64,000 nucleotides of DNA from Beijerinckiaceae bacterium (lineage in GTDB: Bacteria; Pseudomonadota; Alphaproteobacteria; Rhizobiales; Beijerinckiaceae), in NCBI GenBank assembly GCA_027532775.1, contig JAPZTO010000008.1, positions 1 through 64,000 of the forward strand, in the 5' to 3' direction. Both the position numbers and the translations under genes were made by a program. Shown in pieces: positions 33,909 to 44,377 of the stretch (position 1 is its first letter; every line of letters begins with the position of its first letter). The notes under the pieces are model-generated. The model did not search any database, was not told the DNA's origin, and saw nothing but the letters and a program-made list of their open reading frames with translations.

Positions 33909-34448
33909 ATGCCGGTTCGCCATTTCACTCTCGCTCTCGGGCTGGCTGCGCTGCAGGCCAGCCCGGCTGCGGCCCAGAGCGCCACGCTGAAGCTGGAGGA
34001 ATTCTTCCGCGGGAAGACCTATGCCTATGGCCAGTTCACCGCGATCAACGGCGTGTCGCGCAGCTTCCGGGTGGATCTCACCGGGCGCTGGGATGGCAAG
34101 GTGCTGCGGCTCCGCGAGGATTTCGTTTACACGGATGGCGAGCGCGACACGAAGACCTGGGTATTCCGCAAGACCAGCCCGACCACCTATACCGGCACGC
34201 GCGAGGACGTGATCGGCGAGACGCTGGTGACGGTTTCCGGCAACCGCGCGGATTTCGCCTATGACGTGAATCTCAGTCCGAAGGGCGAGCCCAACATCGT
34301 GCGTTTCTCCGACACGCTGCTGCTGGAAGCCGATGGCACGTTGCGGAACACGGCCTGGGTGTCGAAATACTTCATTCCCGTCGCCCGGGTGAAGGTGAAT
34401 TTCGCCCGGACCGAACCTGCCGCGCGAGCCATCCGCCCCGGTCATTGA
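33909..34448 (+). CDS. DUF3833-like secreted protein
   Basis: A 179-residue protein with a signal peptide (about 1-22, ending PAAAQ). The mature part, LKLEEFFRGKTYAYGQFTAINGVSRSFRVDLTG, then DGERDTKTWVFRK and RFSDTLLLEADGTLRN, matches DUF3833. Members are often lipoproteins, but no lipobox Cys is present here, so it should be soluble in the periplasm. GGAG lies 7-8 bases before the ATG. It is followed by a 17-bp tandem-repeat region and obgE. Function unknown. Confidence 0.7.
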   Translation: MPVRHFTLALGLAALQASPAAAQSATLKLEEFFRGKTYAYGQFTAINGVSRSFRVDLTGRWDGKVLRLREDFVYTDGERDTKTWVFRKTSPTTYTGTREDVIGETLVTVSGNRADFAYDVNLSPKGEPNIVRFSDTLLLEADGTLRNTAWVSKYFIPVARVKVNFARTEPAARAIRPGH

Positions 34449-34483
34449 CTCTCCTTGCCCTTGACTCTTCGGGGCCTTGATCG

Positions 34484-35681
<1,198 letters not shown>

Positions 35682-35783
35682 AGGCGGCAGGCACTGGCAT
35701 GGCGAAAGCCGGAACGGGCTTGTGCCCTCCCGGCGCTCTGCTATGGTCACCGGATTGTTTTTGATGTTTTTTCCGGTGTATCT

Positions 35784-36374
35784 GTGGATTTCGACCAGGC
35801 AACGCGGGCCGGCATTCTTGCTGCCGGGCTACGCCTCTTTAATAAATCATCTATTCATGAAGTTCTCGTCGAGGATATTGTTCGGGAAGCGGGCGTCACC
35901 AAGAAAATATTCTATAAGTTTTTTCGCAAGAAGGATGATTTCGTCGTCGAGTGCTATCTCGTCTATGCCGGCGAGATCCTGGCGATTTATCGCAGCATCC
36001 TCGGTCGGCCGATCGGCACGCATGAGCGCATCCTTGCCGTGTTCGATGTTCTGGAACGGGTGGCGCGTTCGCCGGACTTCACCGGATGCGGCGTGATGCG
36101 TGTCGGCGCGAGCCTGGGAAACCGGCGCGACCACCCGCTTCGCCTGGTGGTTTCAGGCTTCAAGCGGACGGTCGAGGTGCTGTTCGAAGGCGTGCTGGCC
36201 GAAGACGGGCACCCGGACCCCAAGCCCTATGCGCGCGAACTGTCGGTCATTCTCGACGGCGCGCTGGCGCAGGTGCTCTATCACGACGAGCCCGGCTATG
36301 CGCAGGACGGCGCGCGGCTGGCGATCCGGGTGATCGAGGCCGCGCGGCGTTCCCGGCTCAGCGCAGGGGAATGA
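35784..36374 (+). CDS. TetR/AcrR family transcriptional regulator
   Basis: A 196-residue protein with a GTG start. The N-terminal TetR HTH reads RAGILAAGLRLFNKSSIHEVLVEDIVREAGVTKKIFYKFFRKKDDFV, and a helical ligand domain fills the rest. The coding sequence of the HTH (about 35840-35930) is clearly richer in A/T and rare codons than its surroundings. No divergent target gene is next to it. Its end overlaps the end of the convergent coiled-coil gene by 17 bases. Ligand and targets unknown. Confidence 0.85.
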   Translation: MDFDQATRAGILAAGLRLFNKSSIHEVLVEDIVREAGVTKKIFYKFFRKKDDFVVECYLVYAGEILAIYRSILGRPIGTHERILAVFDVLERVARSPDFTGCGVMRVGASLGNRRDHPLRLVVSGFKRTVEVLFEGVLAEDGHPDPKPYARELSVILDGALAQVLYHDEPGYAQDGARLAIRVIEAARRSRLSAGE

Positions 36375-37800
36375 TGTTGTCGTCGCCGCCATCCTTCGGA
36401 TCGGCGGCCCCACCCTCTTCCTTGCGGTCGAACAGGAAGGCGAATTCGTCGTCGTAGGTTTTCTCGCCGCGGTTCTGCATAGCGTTGACCGCCGCGCGGA
36501 GCTGCTCGTTCTCGGCACTGAGCTGCGAGACCTTCGCCTGGAATTTCTGCGTGGCATCGGCCACGGTGGCCTCGATCGACCGGGCGGAATCGCTCAGCGT
36601 CTTCTGCTTCAGCAGCAGCGTCGAGTTTTCCGAGCGGATCATGTCGATTTCCAGCTCAAGCTTGCGCCGCTGCTCGATCTCCGATGCCAGGAGCTGGCTC
36701 GTTGCCGCGACAGATTCATTGGCCGCCGCGATCTGGCTGCGCAATTCCGTCGCATCACGCTGGGCGGCTTCGAGCGCCAGCGTCAGGCGACCGATCTCGC
36801 GGTCACGTTCGGCGCGTTCGCGGCGGGCAACCGAGAGCTGCCGCGTTTCCTCGTGGAAGCGGGCGCGGGCCTCGGTCAGCATCTTCTCGACGAAATCGTA
36901 GCGGGCCTTGGCCGCCTCGATCTGGCTTTCGAACTGGTTCTTGGTCTCGTCGCGCTCCTTGTAGAGCTGCTCGTTCTCGGTGCGCAGCGCGCGGGCGGCG
37001 TTGCGTTCGCGGACCAGCGCGGCGCTGGCAAAGGAGAACTTGTCCTCCGTCTGCTTGAGGGCCGCTTCCAGCTCGGCGATCGACTTCGTCGCCTCGTCCA
37101 GACGTTCCTGATTCTTGGTATGGGCGAGCTGCAAGGTGGCGTGGAGATTGTCGCGGTTGGCGATCTCGTCCGCCGCTGCGGTCAGTTCCGCCTTGTAGCC
37201 GACGATCAGGTCATCCGCCTGCGCCTTGGCGCGGCGCAGATCGGCGAGTTCGTTCTCGTGCGTGTCGCGCAGGGCGGTGAGTTCACGCAGCTGCGGCTCG
37301 AGGCGGTTCACCTTGGCCAGCAATTCCGCATTGTCCTGCCGGAACTGGGCCAAGGCCGTCTCGACGGCGGAATTCTTCTCGCGCAGGGCGGAAGCATTGC
37401 TCTCCTCGGATTTGAGCGCGGCGGTCAGCCGGTCGAGTTCGGCCTCGAGGCGGGCCGAATCCGTGAGAAGGTTTCCGGCCCGGCGCTGTTCGGAGGCGAG
37501 GTTCTCCTCGGCGATTTCCAGCCGGTTGCGCAGGAGGGCCATGGTGTTCACGGCATTCTCGATGGGCGCCATGACCAGCCGGAATTGCTCCGGCAGGCGG
37601 GAGACGGTCTGCAGCGTCGCCTCGAACTCGTCGAGATTGCCGCGAACAGCCTCGCGCGCCGTGCCAAGTGCACGGGAATCGAAAGGTTTCAGCAGTCGAA
37701 CATCACCGGATTGCGCGGCCTGGCGGTCATTGCCGGATTGCGCGGTCGAATCCTGACGGTTCCGGCCTTCACGGTGAATCTTGAGGAATTCCCAATTCAT
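36358..37800 (-). CDS. long coiled-coil protein, possibly cytoskeletal (crescentin-like)
   Basis: A 480-residue protein. After a polar head (1-60) nearly all of residues 85-450 show uninterrupted heptad patterns rich in Glu, Arg, Leu, Ala and Gln (for example [56 protein letters not shown]), with no nucleotide-binding motif or transmembrane helix. The tail is acidic. Such architecture fits filament-forming proteins of the crescentin/FilP kind or a chromosome/cell-pole scaffold; the specific assignment is inference. It is divergent from proB across 158 bases holding a perfect CtrA-type site. Confidence 0.6.
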   Translation of the reverse strand: MNWEFLKIHREGRNRQDSTAQSGNDRQAAQSGDVRLLKPFDSRALGTAREAVRGNLDEFEATLQTVSRLPEQFRLVMAPIENAVNTMALLRNRLEIAEENLASEQRRAGNLLTDSARLEAELDRLTAALKSEESNASALREKNSAVETALAQFRQDNAELLAKVNRLEPQLRELTALRDTHENELADLRRAKAQADDLIVGYKAELTAAADEIANRDNLHATLQLAHTKNQERLDEATKSIAELEAALKQTEDKFSFASAALVRERNAARALRTENEQLYKERDETKNQFESQIEAAKARYDFVEKMLTEARARFHEETRQLSVARRERAERDREIGRLTLALEAAQRDATELRSQIAAANESVAATSQLLASEIEQRRKLELEIDMIRSENSTLLLKQKTLSDSARSIEATVADATQKFQAKVSQLSAENEQLRAAVNAMQNRGEKTYDDEFAFLFDRKEEGGAADPKDGGDDNIIPLR

Positions 37801-37935
37801 GGCGCATCCTGTCGCAAACGGCGGGTGGCAGGTTTCCAGAGAGGCTGCTAGTTAGCAAAACTCGGCTATCCCCACAATCCGACGATAATGGCATACGAGC
37901 ATTATATCCGGATTGTGACGACGTGCCCGAAAAAC

Positions 37936-37950
37936 TTAAGAAAGCGTTAA
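37936..37950. promoter_or_regulatory. CtrA-type site TTAA-N7-TTAA
   Basis: A perfect TTAA, seven bases, TTAA, 136 bases before the coiled-coil gene start and only 8 bases before the ATG proposed for proB. It more likely serves the coiled-coil gene, or represses proB if active. Confidence 0.45.
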
Positions 37951-37958
37951 TTTTGTCA

Positions 37959-39101
37959 ATGCCCTCGCTCTCCGGCTTCCGCCGTGTCGTCATCAAGGTG
38001 GGCTCGTCCCTGCTCGTCGAGCGGAAAGGCGGCCTCAAGAAGGCCTGGCTCGAAGCCCTTACCGACGATATCGCCGCCCTCCATGCCGGCGGCGCGGATG
38101 TGCTGGTCGTTTCCTCCGGTGCCATCGCGATGGGCCGCACGGTGCTGGGGCTGAAGAAGCCTTCCCTCGAACTGGAGGAAGCGCAGGCTGCGGCCGCTGT
38201 CGGCCAGATCGCGCTGGCCCGCGTCTGGGCCGAGAGCCTCGCACGCCATGGCATCACGGCGGCGCAGATCCTGCTGACCTATGGCGATACCGAGGAACGC
38301 CGCCGCTATCTCAATGCCCGCGCCACGCTCGGCACCTTGCTGCGGCACCGGGCCATCCCCGTGATCAACGAGAACGATACGGTGGCGACAACCGAGATCC
38401 GCTATGGCGACAATGACCGGCTCGCGGCGCGGGTCGGTTCCATGGCCTCGGCGGATTGCGTGGTGCTGCTTTCCGACATTGACGGGCTGTTCACGGCGCC
38501 GCCGCAGAAGGACCCGCAGGCGGAATTCGTGCCGGTGGTACCGCGCATCACCGCCCGGATCGAGGCGATGGCCGGCGGGGCCGCCTCGGAACTCTCGCGC
38601 GGCGGCATGATGACCAAGATCGAGGCCGCGAAAATCGCGACAGCCGGCGGCGCGGCGATGCTGATCGCGAATGGCCTGCGCCTCAACCCGCTGCGGGCGG
38701 TGATCGAGGGCGCGCGCTGCACCTGGTTCCTCTCGCCCTCGAGCCCGGTTACGGCGCGGAAGCGCTGGATTGCCGGCACCCTGGAGCCGCGCGGCATGCT
38801 GGTCATCGATGACGGGGCGGTGAAGGCGATCCAGGCCGGCAAGAGCCTGCTTCCGGCCGGCGTGCATCGCGTCGAGGGGTCTTTCGCGCGCGGCGATTGC
38901 GTTGTCGTGCGCGGGCCTGACGGAGGCGAGGTGGCGCGCGGGCTGGTGGCCTATGACGCGGTCGATGCCATCCGGATCGCCGGCCGCGGGACCCGCGACA
39001 TCGAGCCGGTTCTCGGCTATGCAGGGCGGAAGGAAATCATCCATCGCGACGATCTCGTGCTTTCGAGCGACGGGGCGATGGGGGTGAACGGAGACGAATG
39101 A
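37959..39101 (+). CDS. proB: glutamate 5-kinase
   Basis: A 380-residue enzyme catalysing ATP-dependent phosphorylation of L-glutamate, the first step of proline synthesis in the cytoplasm. The kinase domain has [11 protein letters not shown] at the start, [19 protein letters not shown] and DNDRLAARV, plus [15 protein letters not shown]-terminal PUA domain begins near residue 285 ([19 protein letters not shown]). The ATG at 37959 is chosen; an in-frame GTG at 37923 would place the CtrA-type site inside the coding region. It overlaps proA by 4 bases. Confidence 0.95.
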   Translation: MPSLSGFRRVVIKVGSSLLVERKGGLKKAWLEALTDDIAALHAGGADVLVVSSGAIAMGRTVLGLKKPSLELEEAQAAAAVGQIALARVWAESLARHGITAAQILLTYGDTEERRRYLNARATLGTLLRHRAIPVINENDTVATTEIRYGDNDRLAARVGSMASADCVVLLSDIDGLFTAPPQKDPQAEFVPVVPRITARIEAMAGGAASELSRGGMMTKIEAAKIATAGGAAMLIANGLRLNPLRAVIEGARCTWFLSPSSPVTARKRWIAGTLEPRGMLVIDDGAVKAIQAGKSLLPAGVHRVEGSFARGDCVVVRGPDGGEVARGLVAYDAVDAIRIAGRGTRDIEPVLGYAGRKEIIHRDDLVLSSDGAMGVNGDE

Positions 39102-40393
39102 TGAACCGGCATGTGCCCAACCCGGCGGACAAGGCCCGGCTGACAGCCGAGATGCGCGCCATGGGCCGCAAGGCGCGCGAGGCAGCGGGGCTGCTCGGGC
39201 TCATGCCGGCGGCACAGAAAGCGCGGGCCTTGCGCGCCGCCGCTGCCGCCGTGCGCGCTGCCGTTCCGGCCATCCTCGAAGCGAATGCGCTCGATTGCAC
39301 CGAGGCGACAGCCGAGGGCCAGAGCGCGGCCTTCCTTGACCGGCTGCTGCTGAACGAGGCGCGGATCGAGGCCATTGCAGTCTCGATCGAGGATATTGCC
39401 GGCCTGCCGGACCCGGTCGGGGCGGTCATGGAGGAATGGACCCGGCCGAACGGCCTGCGGATTTCGCGCGTGCGGACGCCGCTGGGCGTAATCGGCGTGA
39501 TCTTCGAGAGCCGCCCGAATGTCACGGCCGATGCCGGCGCACTCTGCCTCAAGGCGGGCAATGCCGTGATCCTCCGCACCGGATCGGGAGCGCTGCGTTC
39601 GGCGCTGGCAATCCATGCAGCCATGCTGCGCGGGCTCGTGGCGGAGGGCGTGCCGGAAGCGGCGGTGCAACTTGTGCCATTCGGCGATCGCGAGGCGGTG
39701 GGGCAGATGCTGGCCGGCCTTGACGGGGCGATCGACGTGATCGTGCCGCGCGGCGGCAAGAGCCTTGTGGCGCGCGTGCAGCAGGAGGCCCGGGTGCCGG
39801 TCTTCGCGCATCTCGACGGCAACAACCATGTCTATGTGCATGAGAAGGCCGATCTCGCCATGGCGCGGGCGGTTTTGCTCAACGCCAAGCTCCGTCGGAC
39901 GGGGGTTTGCGGTTCCGCCGAGACGCTGCTGGTCGATGCGGCGGTGGCGGAAACCCATCTCGCGCCGCTGCTCTCGGCACTGCTCGATGCCGGCTGTGCG
40001 GTGCGCGGCGATGCGGCCTGCCGGGCGGCGGATCCGCGAGTGACGGAAGCCGGCGAGGAGGATTGGTCGACCGAATATCTCGATGCGATCATTGCCGCGA
40101 AGGTGGTTTCGGGGCCGGACGAGGCGATCGCGCATATCGGGCGCTACGGCTCGCACCATACGGATTGCATCATCACCGCCGACGAGGGCGTGGCGGCGCG
40201 CTTCCTGCGCGAGGTGGATTCGGCGATTGTCCTGCACAATGCCTCAACCCAGTTTGCGGATGGCGGCGAATTCGGCTTCGGTGCCGAGATCGGCATCGCC
40301 ACCGGGCGGATGCATGCCCGCGGGCCGGTCGGTGTCGAGCAGCTCACAAGCTTCAAATATGTCGTCCGCGGGCAGGGGACGGTGAGGCCCTGA
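39098..40393 (+). CDS. proA: gamma-glutamyl phosphate reductase
   Basis: A 431-residue NADPH-dependent enzyme turning glutamyl-5-phosphate into glutamate semialdehyde, the second step of proline synthesis. The catalytic Cys is C271 in [13 protein letters not shown]. The conserved [16 protein letters not shown] (130-145), KAGNAVILR (152-160) and IVPRGGKSL (215-223) are in place. GGAG lies just before the first of two adjacent ATG codons (39098, 39101). It is coupled to proB by a 4-base overlap and followed directly by nadD. Confidence 0.96.
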   Translation: MMNRHVPNPADKARLTAEMRAMGRKAREAAGLLGLMPAAQKARALRAAAAAVRAAVPAILEANALDCTEATAEGQSAAFLDRLLLNEARIEAIAVSIEDIAGLPDPVGAVMEEWTRPNGLRISRVRTPLGVIGVIFESRPNVTADAGALCLKAGNAVILRTGSGALRSALAIHAAMLRGLVAEGVPEAAVQLVPFGDREAVGQMLAGLDGAIDVIVPRGGKSLVARVQQEARVPVFAHLDGNNHVYVHEKADLAMARAVLLNAKLRRTGVCGSAETLLVDAAVAETHLAPLLSALLDAGCAVRGDAACRAADPRVTEAGEEDWSTEYLDAIIAAKVVSGPDEAIAHIGRYGSHHTDCIITADEGVAARFLREVDSAIVLHNASTQFADGGEFGFGAEIGIATGRMHARGPVGVEQLTSFKYVVRGQGTVRP

Positions 40394-40394
40394 A

Positions 40395-41015
40395 TTGACG
40401 CGTGTGATGCCCCGGTTCCTGCCACGTTTCGAAAGCGGCCAGCGGATCGGCCTGTTCGGCGGTTCGTTCAATCCGCCGCATGAAGGGCATTTGCTGGTGG
40501 CGGAAACCGCGTTGCGACGGCTGCGGCTCGACCGGGTCTGGTGGCTCGTCACGCCGGGCAACCCGCTGAAGGATGTCCGCGGCCTGCCCTCGCAGGAAGA
40601 GCGGATGGCCGCCTGCCGCCGCCTCATCGGCGCGGATCCCCGCATTGTCGTGACCGGGCTCGAGGCCTCGATCGGCACCCGCTACACGGAGGAGACGATC
40701 CGCTATCTCCGTGCGCGCTGCCGCGGTGTGTCCTTTGTCTGGCTCATGGGGGCGGACAACCTTGCCGGCTTCCATCGCTGGCAGAAATGGCAGGCCATCG
40801 CCGCTTCCGTGCCAATGGCGATCATCGACCGGCCGGGCGCGACCCTGCGGGCCGTGGCCAGCCCGGCAGCACGGAGCCTTGCGCCGTTCCGCGTGACCGA
40901 GCGGGCGGCCGGCCAACTGGCGAGCCTGAAGCCGCCGGCCTGGCTGTTCCTGCACGGGCGGCGTTCGGATGAGTCCTCGACGCGATTGCGGGCGGAGCGG
41001 AAGCGGCAATTCTAG
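40395..41015 (+). CDS. nadD: nicotinate-nucleotide adenylyltransferase
   Basis: A 206-residue nucleotidyltransferase joining ATP to nicotinate mononucleotide in NAD synthesis. The adenylyl-transfer motif is GSFNPPHEGH at 23-32, and the second signature SSTRLR lies near the C-terminus. WWLVTPGNPLK near 49-59 and FVWLMGADNLAGFHRW near 113-128 are family segments. TTG at 40395 is the best start because GAGG lies about 7 bases upstream; ATG at 40407 is the alternative. It starts 1 base after the proA stop, in the usual proBA-nadD-rsfS order, here interrupted by a DUF1217 gene. Confidence 0.93.
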   Translation: MTRVMPRFLPRFESGQRIGLFGGSFNPPHEGHLLVAETALRRLRLDRVWWLVTPGNPLKDVRGLPSQEERMAACRRLIGADPRIVVTGLEASIGTRYTEETIRYLRARCRGVSFVWLMGADNLAGFHRWQKWQAIAASVPMAIIDRPGATLRAVASPAARSLAPFRVTERAAGQLASLKPPAWLFLHGRRSDESSTRLRAERKRQF

Positions 41016-41047
41016 CCGACATCTCAAGAATTTCTTAAGTGGCAGGG

Positions 41048-41062
41048 CTAACGGTGCTTTAA
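41048..41062. promoter_or_regulatory. CtrA-like site CTAA-N7-TTAA
   Basis: One mismatch from TTAA-N7-TTAA, 57 bases before the DUF1217 gene. A small dyad AAGAA-T-TTCTT precedes it near 41026-41036. Flagellar genes are classic CtrA targets. Confidence 0.4.
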
Positions 41063-41119
41063 CTTGCGACGTGCCATGCTCACGGTCTGTAATGCGTCTC
41101 CAATCCAGGACTGATTGGC

Positions 41120-41851
41120 ATGTTGGGTAACTCCATTATTTCCGGCTATGCGCTCTTCAAGAGCCTCAGTGCCGACAAGGTTGCCGTGAATACGGCCCGC
41201 TTTGCCAAGAGTGCCACGGTCGAGAAGGAGATCGAGTATTTCCGCGAGCGCGTCGGCACGATGGCCACGCCCGAGGATTTCCTCAAGGATTATCGCCTGC
41301 TGAAATTCGCGCTGACCGCCTATGACATGGAGGACCAGCTCGAATATCCGGCCCGTATCAAACAGATCCTGCGCGACAACCCCAACGACACGGCAGCCCT
41401 CGTCAACCGCATGACGAATGCCGGCTACCGGACGATCAACGCCGATTTCGCATTCTTCACCAAGGGCACGGACAAGTTGAAGGATACGTCCTTCATCAAT
41501 GGCGTGATCGAGAAATACAAGAATGCCCGCTACGAGATCAGCCTCGGCGAACTCAACCCCGCAGTCTCGGATGCGATGTATTTCCAGCGCAAGATCAGCG
41601 CGGTGAAGAGCGGCTACGAGATCATCGGCGACCCCGTCCTGTTCGACGTGGCCCTGACGGCGCTGAACCTGCCCCGTTCCGCGGCCGCCACCAAGGTCGA
41701 GCGGCTCAAGGTGACGCTCGAGAACAAGCTCGACATGGAAAAGCTGACGGACGCCACGTACACGCGCAAGCTTGTCGAGCGCTACCTCGTCCTCAAGGAC
41801 GTCCAGACCATGCAGAGCCAGTCCGATGGCCTGCTGGGCATGTTCGCCTGA
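41120..41851 (+). CDS. DUF1217 protein, flagellum-associated family
   Basis: A 243-residue soluble protein without signal peptide. KSATVEKEIEYFRERVGTMATPEDFLKDYRLLKFALTAYDM and further helical segments ending MQSQSDGLLGMF match DUF1217, which in alphaproteobacteria is usually encoded among flagellar genes. Its molecular role is not established. Here it sits alone between nadD and rsfS, splitting a normally close set of housekeeping genes, with its own CtrA-like promoter element. That suggests cell-cycle-timed expression (inference). Confidence 0.8.
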   Translation: MLGNSIISGYALFKSLSADKVAVNTARFAKSATVEKEIEYFRERVGTMATPEDFLKDYRLLKFALTAYDMEDQLEYPARIKQILRDNPNDTAALVNRMTNAGYRTINADFAFFTKGTDKLKDTSFINGVIEKYKNARYEISLGELNPAVSDAMYFQRKISAVKSGYEIIGDPVLFDVALTALNLPRSAAATKVERLKVTLENKLDMEKLTDATYTRKLVERYLVLKDVQTMQSQSDGLLGMFA

Positions 41852-42030
41852 TCCGCTTCCGGCCTGGCTGAAGGCGCCTTTCTGCCTGCGCAAAGATTGC
41901 CGGCTCGCGATCCCGCATGAGCCAAGGCGAGGCATGTTCGCGGGAATGGCTGGTGTTTTTTCCGCTTTGCGGTTAGATTCGGGATCGTGAAGCGCAACCG
42001 GAAGGAACAGCGACACTGATCACGACCCCC

Positions 42031-42483
42031 ATGAACCGGATGGCCGCTGTGCCGTCCCAAGCCGGCCAGGGCCAAGGCGCCCCGCCTGCCGGTTCGCTCG
42101 TCGAGGCCCTGCGCATTGTACTGGATGACGCCAAGGCCGAAGACATCGTTTCCCTCGACCTCGAAGGCAAGACCTCGCTGGCGGATGCGATGATCATCGC
42201 GTCGGGCCGGTCGGATCGCCATGTCGGCGCCATTGCAGACCGCGTGGCCTTCGCCCTGAGGGAAAGAGGGCTGCCGCCGCCGCGGATCGAGGGCATGCCA
42301 GTCTGTGACTGGGTGCTGATCGATGCCGGCGATATCATCGTCCACCTGTTCCGCCCGGAAGTTCGCGGCTTCTACAATCTCGAGAAGCTCTGGGGCCTGG
42401 GGCGGCCGCAGGAAGGGGCTGCCGAAGCCCCTGTCGAGAAGCCGAAAAGGCGCGTGGTCCGGACCCGCAACGCGGCCGAATAG
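42031..42483 (+). CDS. rsfS: ribosome silencing factor
   Basis: A 150-residue RsfS/Iojap protein that binds L14 and blocks subunit joining in poor nutrients. The core runs about 24-125: VEALRIVLDDAKAEDIVSLDLEGKTSLADAMIIASGRS, CDWVLIDAGDIIVHLF and RGFYNLEKLW. A Lys/Arg-rich tail follows. Two ATGs (42031, 42040) are possible, both with a Gln/Gly/Pro-rich head. It is followed by rlmH after 7 bases, the standard pairing. Confidence 0.95.
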   Translation: MNRMAAVPSQAGQGQGAPPAGSLVEALRIVLDDAKAEDIVSLDLEGKTSLADAMIIASGRSDRHVGAIADRVAFALRERGLPPPRIEGMPVCDWVLIDAGDIIVHLFRPEVRGFYNLEKLWGLGRPQEGAAEAPVEKPKRRVVRTRNAAE

Positions 42484-42490
42484 GGCCGGC

Positions 42491-42973
42491 GTGAAGCTGG
42501 ATGTCCTTGCGATCGGCCGGCTCAAGGCCGGGCCCGAGCGTGAGCTCGTGATGCGTTATGCCGAGCGCCTGAAGGGGCTCGGGCGCGGGATCGGCCTTGA
42601 CGGGCCCCGGCTGGTCGAACTGGCGGAAAGCCCGGCCCGCCGCGACCTCGATCGAAAGCAGGAAGAAGCGCGGGCCCTTGCCGCGGAAATCCGCGAGGGC
42701 CATCGTCTGGTCCTGTTCGACGAACGGGGCGCCGCGCTGGATTCCGGCCAGTTTGCCGCCATGCTGGGGGAATGGCGCGATTCGGGGGTTCCCGGGGCGA
42801 GCTTCGTCATCGGCGGTGCCGACGGGCTCGATCCGGCCCTGCGGGATCGGGCCGCGAAGATCCTCGCCTTCGGGGCCATGACCTTGCCGCACCAGCTTGT
42901 TCGGGTGCTGGTGCTGGAACAGATCTACCGGGCGGGAACGATCCTGTCCGGCCATCCCTATCACCGCAACTAG
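42491..42973 (+). CDS. rlmH: 23S rRNA (pseudouridine-1915-N3) methyltransferase
   Basis: A 160-residue SPOUT methyltransferase with a GTG start (VKLDVLAIGRLKAG, read as Met). SAM-binding knot segments are FVIGGADGLDPAL near 105-117 and FGAMTLPHQLVRVLVLEQIYRAGTILSGHPYHRN at the end, the RlmH signature. It methylates Psi1915 in helix 69 of assembled 70S ribosomes. Coupled to rsfS and followed 9 bases later by the EnvC-type gene. Confidence 0.96.
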   Translation: MKLDVLAIGRLKAGPERELVMRYAERLKGLGRGIGLDGPRLVELAESPARRDLDRKQEEARALAAEIREGHRLVLFDERGAALDSGQFAAMLGEWRDSGVPGASFVIGGADGLDPALRDRAAKILAFGAMTLPHQLVRVLVLEQIYRAGTILSGHPYHRN

Positions 42974-42982
42974 AGGCAAGGC

Positions 42983-44377
42983 GTGGCACCGGGGCAGAAC
43001 AGGCTGAGGAGCATGGCCGGCGCGCTGGCGCTGCTGGCCGCTTCCGGTCTGCAAGCCCAGACGCCTCCGCCGGCCGGCGAGGCAAAGCCCTCGGCCGATC
43101 AGTTGCGGGGGGTCGAGACCGAGATCGAGAAATCGGGTTTCGAACAGCGGCGCCTGGCCTACGAGATCGAGAACCTCTCCACCGAAGCCCAGAAATTGCG
43201 GCAATCGATGATCGATGTGGCGCGGCGCATCCAGGAATCGGAGCAGGCGCTCGCCGAGCAGCAGCAGAAGCTCGATGGCCTGACCCGACAGGAGCAGACC
43301 TTGCGCCGCTCGCTGCAATCGCGCGAGCGCGTGACGGCGGAAGTGCTGGCGGCGATGCAGCGGATCGGGCGGAAGCCGCCGCCGGCCTTGCTCGTCGCGC
43401 CGGAGGATGTGCTCTCGGCCATGCGGGCCGCGATCCTTCTCGGCGGCGTGCTGCCGGATATGCGCGACGAGGCGCTGATCCTCGTGGCCGATCTCAAGAC
43501 GCTCTCTGAATTGCGGCGGCAGAATGCCGAACTGGTGGACCAGATGCGGGACCGGCGCGACCGGCTGACGGTCGAGCGCACGCGGCTCGCTGGCCTGGTC
43601 GATACCCGGCAATCCCAGCTCTCGGTGTCGCAGGCGCAGCTCGATTCCGAGAAACAGCGCGTGGCCGTGCTGACGCGTGAAGCCCGTTCCCTGCGCGATC
43701 TCATCGCCCGGAACGAGAATGACATGCTCGGCGATCCGCGCGCGGTGGAAATCGCGAGGCGCGCGCCGGCGCCGGCCCGCACAGGCCAGCAGGTCGCGAC
43801 CTTGCGGCCGGAAACCGGGCGGGAAGCGCCGCGCCTGCAGCCCCGCCAGGGCTTCGCCGAACGGCGCGGCCAGATGGCGATGCCGGCCTCCGGCATCGTT
43901 GCCCGCGCTTTCGGGGCGCCGGACGGGCTCGGCGGCACCGAGCGCGGGATCACAATCGCGTCAAATCCGGGCGCCGTTGTCACGGCCCCGGCCGATGGCT
44001 GGGTGCATTTTGCCGCGCCCTATCGTGGCTACGGACAGCTCTTGATCATCAATGGCGGCAACGGCTACCATGTCGTCCTCGCCGGAATGGAGCGACTCGC
44101 GGTCGAAATGGGCCAGTTCGTGCTGGCCGGCGAGCCTGTCGGCTTCCTTCCCGCTGGCAGGGATGGTTCCGGATCTCGCGGGGATGGGCAAGGCTCCCCC
44201 CTTGCCACGGGGCCGGGAAATGCCCAATCTCCTGCTGCGGTGCCGAACGGTGCTGCTTCGGGGGGAAGTCTTGGAGCGTCCGGGCCGGCGCTCTATGTCG
44301 AGTTCAGGAAGGATGGATCTCCGGTCGATCCATCTCCGTTCTGGTCAACCCAATCGGCCGAGAAGGCACGTGGATAA
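42983..44377 (+). CDS. envC: murein hydrolase activator EnvC-like protein with degenerate LytM domain
   Basis: A 464-residue protein with a GTG start (AGAGG 6 bases before) and a signal peptide ending near AQT at 25-27. Residues 40-250 form long coiled coils. Residues 300-400 are an M23/LytM domain whose zinc ligands are missing: TERGITIAS replaces the H-x3-D strand and YHVVLAG replaces the H-x-H strand. This is as in E. coli EnvC, which activates amidases instead of cutting peptidoglycan. A Gly/Ser/Pro-rich insertion (about 390-435) separates the body from the final strand ALYVEFRKDGSPVDPSPFW. The stop overlaps the ctpA start by one base. Confidence 0.88.
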   Translation: MAPGQNRLRSMAGALALLAASGLQAQTPPPAGEAKPSADQLRGVETEIEKSGFEQRRLAYEIENLSTEAQKLRQSMIDVARRIQESEQALAEQQQKLDGLTRQEQTLRRSLQSRERVTAEVLAAMQRIGRKPPPALLVAPEDVLSAMRAAILLGGVLPDMRDEALILVADLKTLSELRRQNAELVDQMRDRRDRLTVERTRLAGLVDTRQSQLSVSQAQLDSEKQRVAVLTREARSLRDLIARNENDMLGDPRAVEIARRAPAPARTGQQVATLRPETGREAPRLQPRQGFAERRGQMAMPASGIVARAFGAPDGLGGTERGITIASNPGAVVTAPADGWVHFAAPYRGYGQLLIINGGNGYHVVLAGMERLAVEMGQFVLAGEPVGFLPAGRDGSGSRGDGQGSPLATGPGNAQSPAAVPNGAASGGSLGASGPALYVEFRKDGSPVDPSPFWSTQSAEKARG

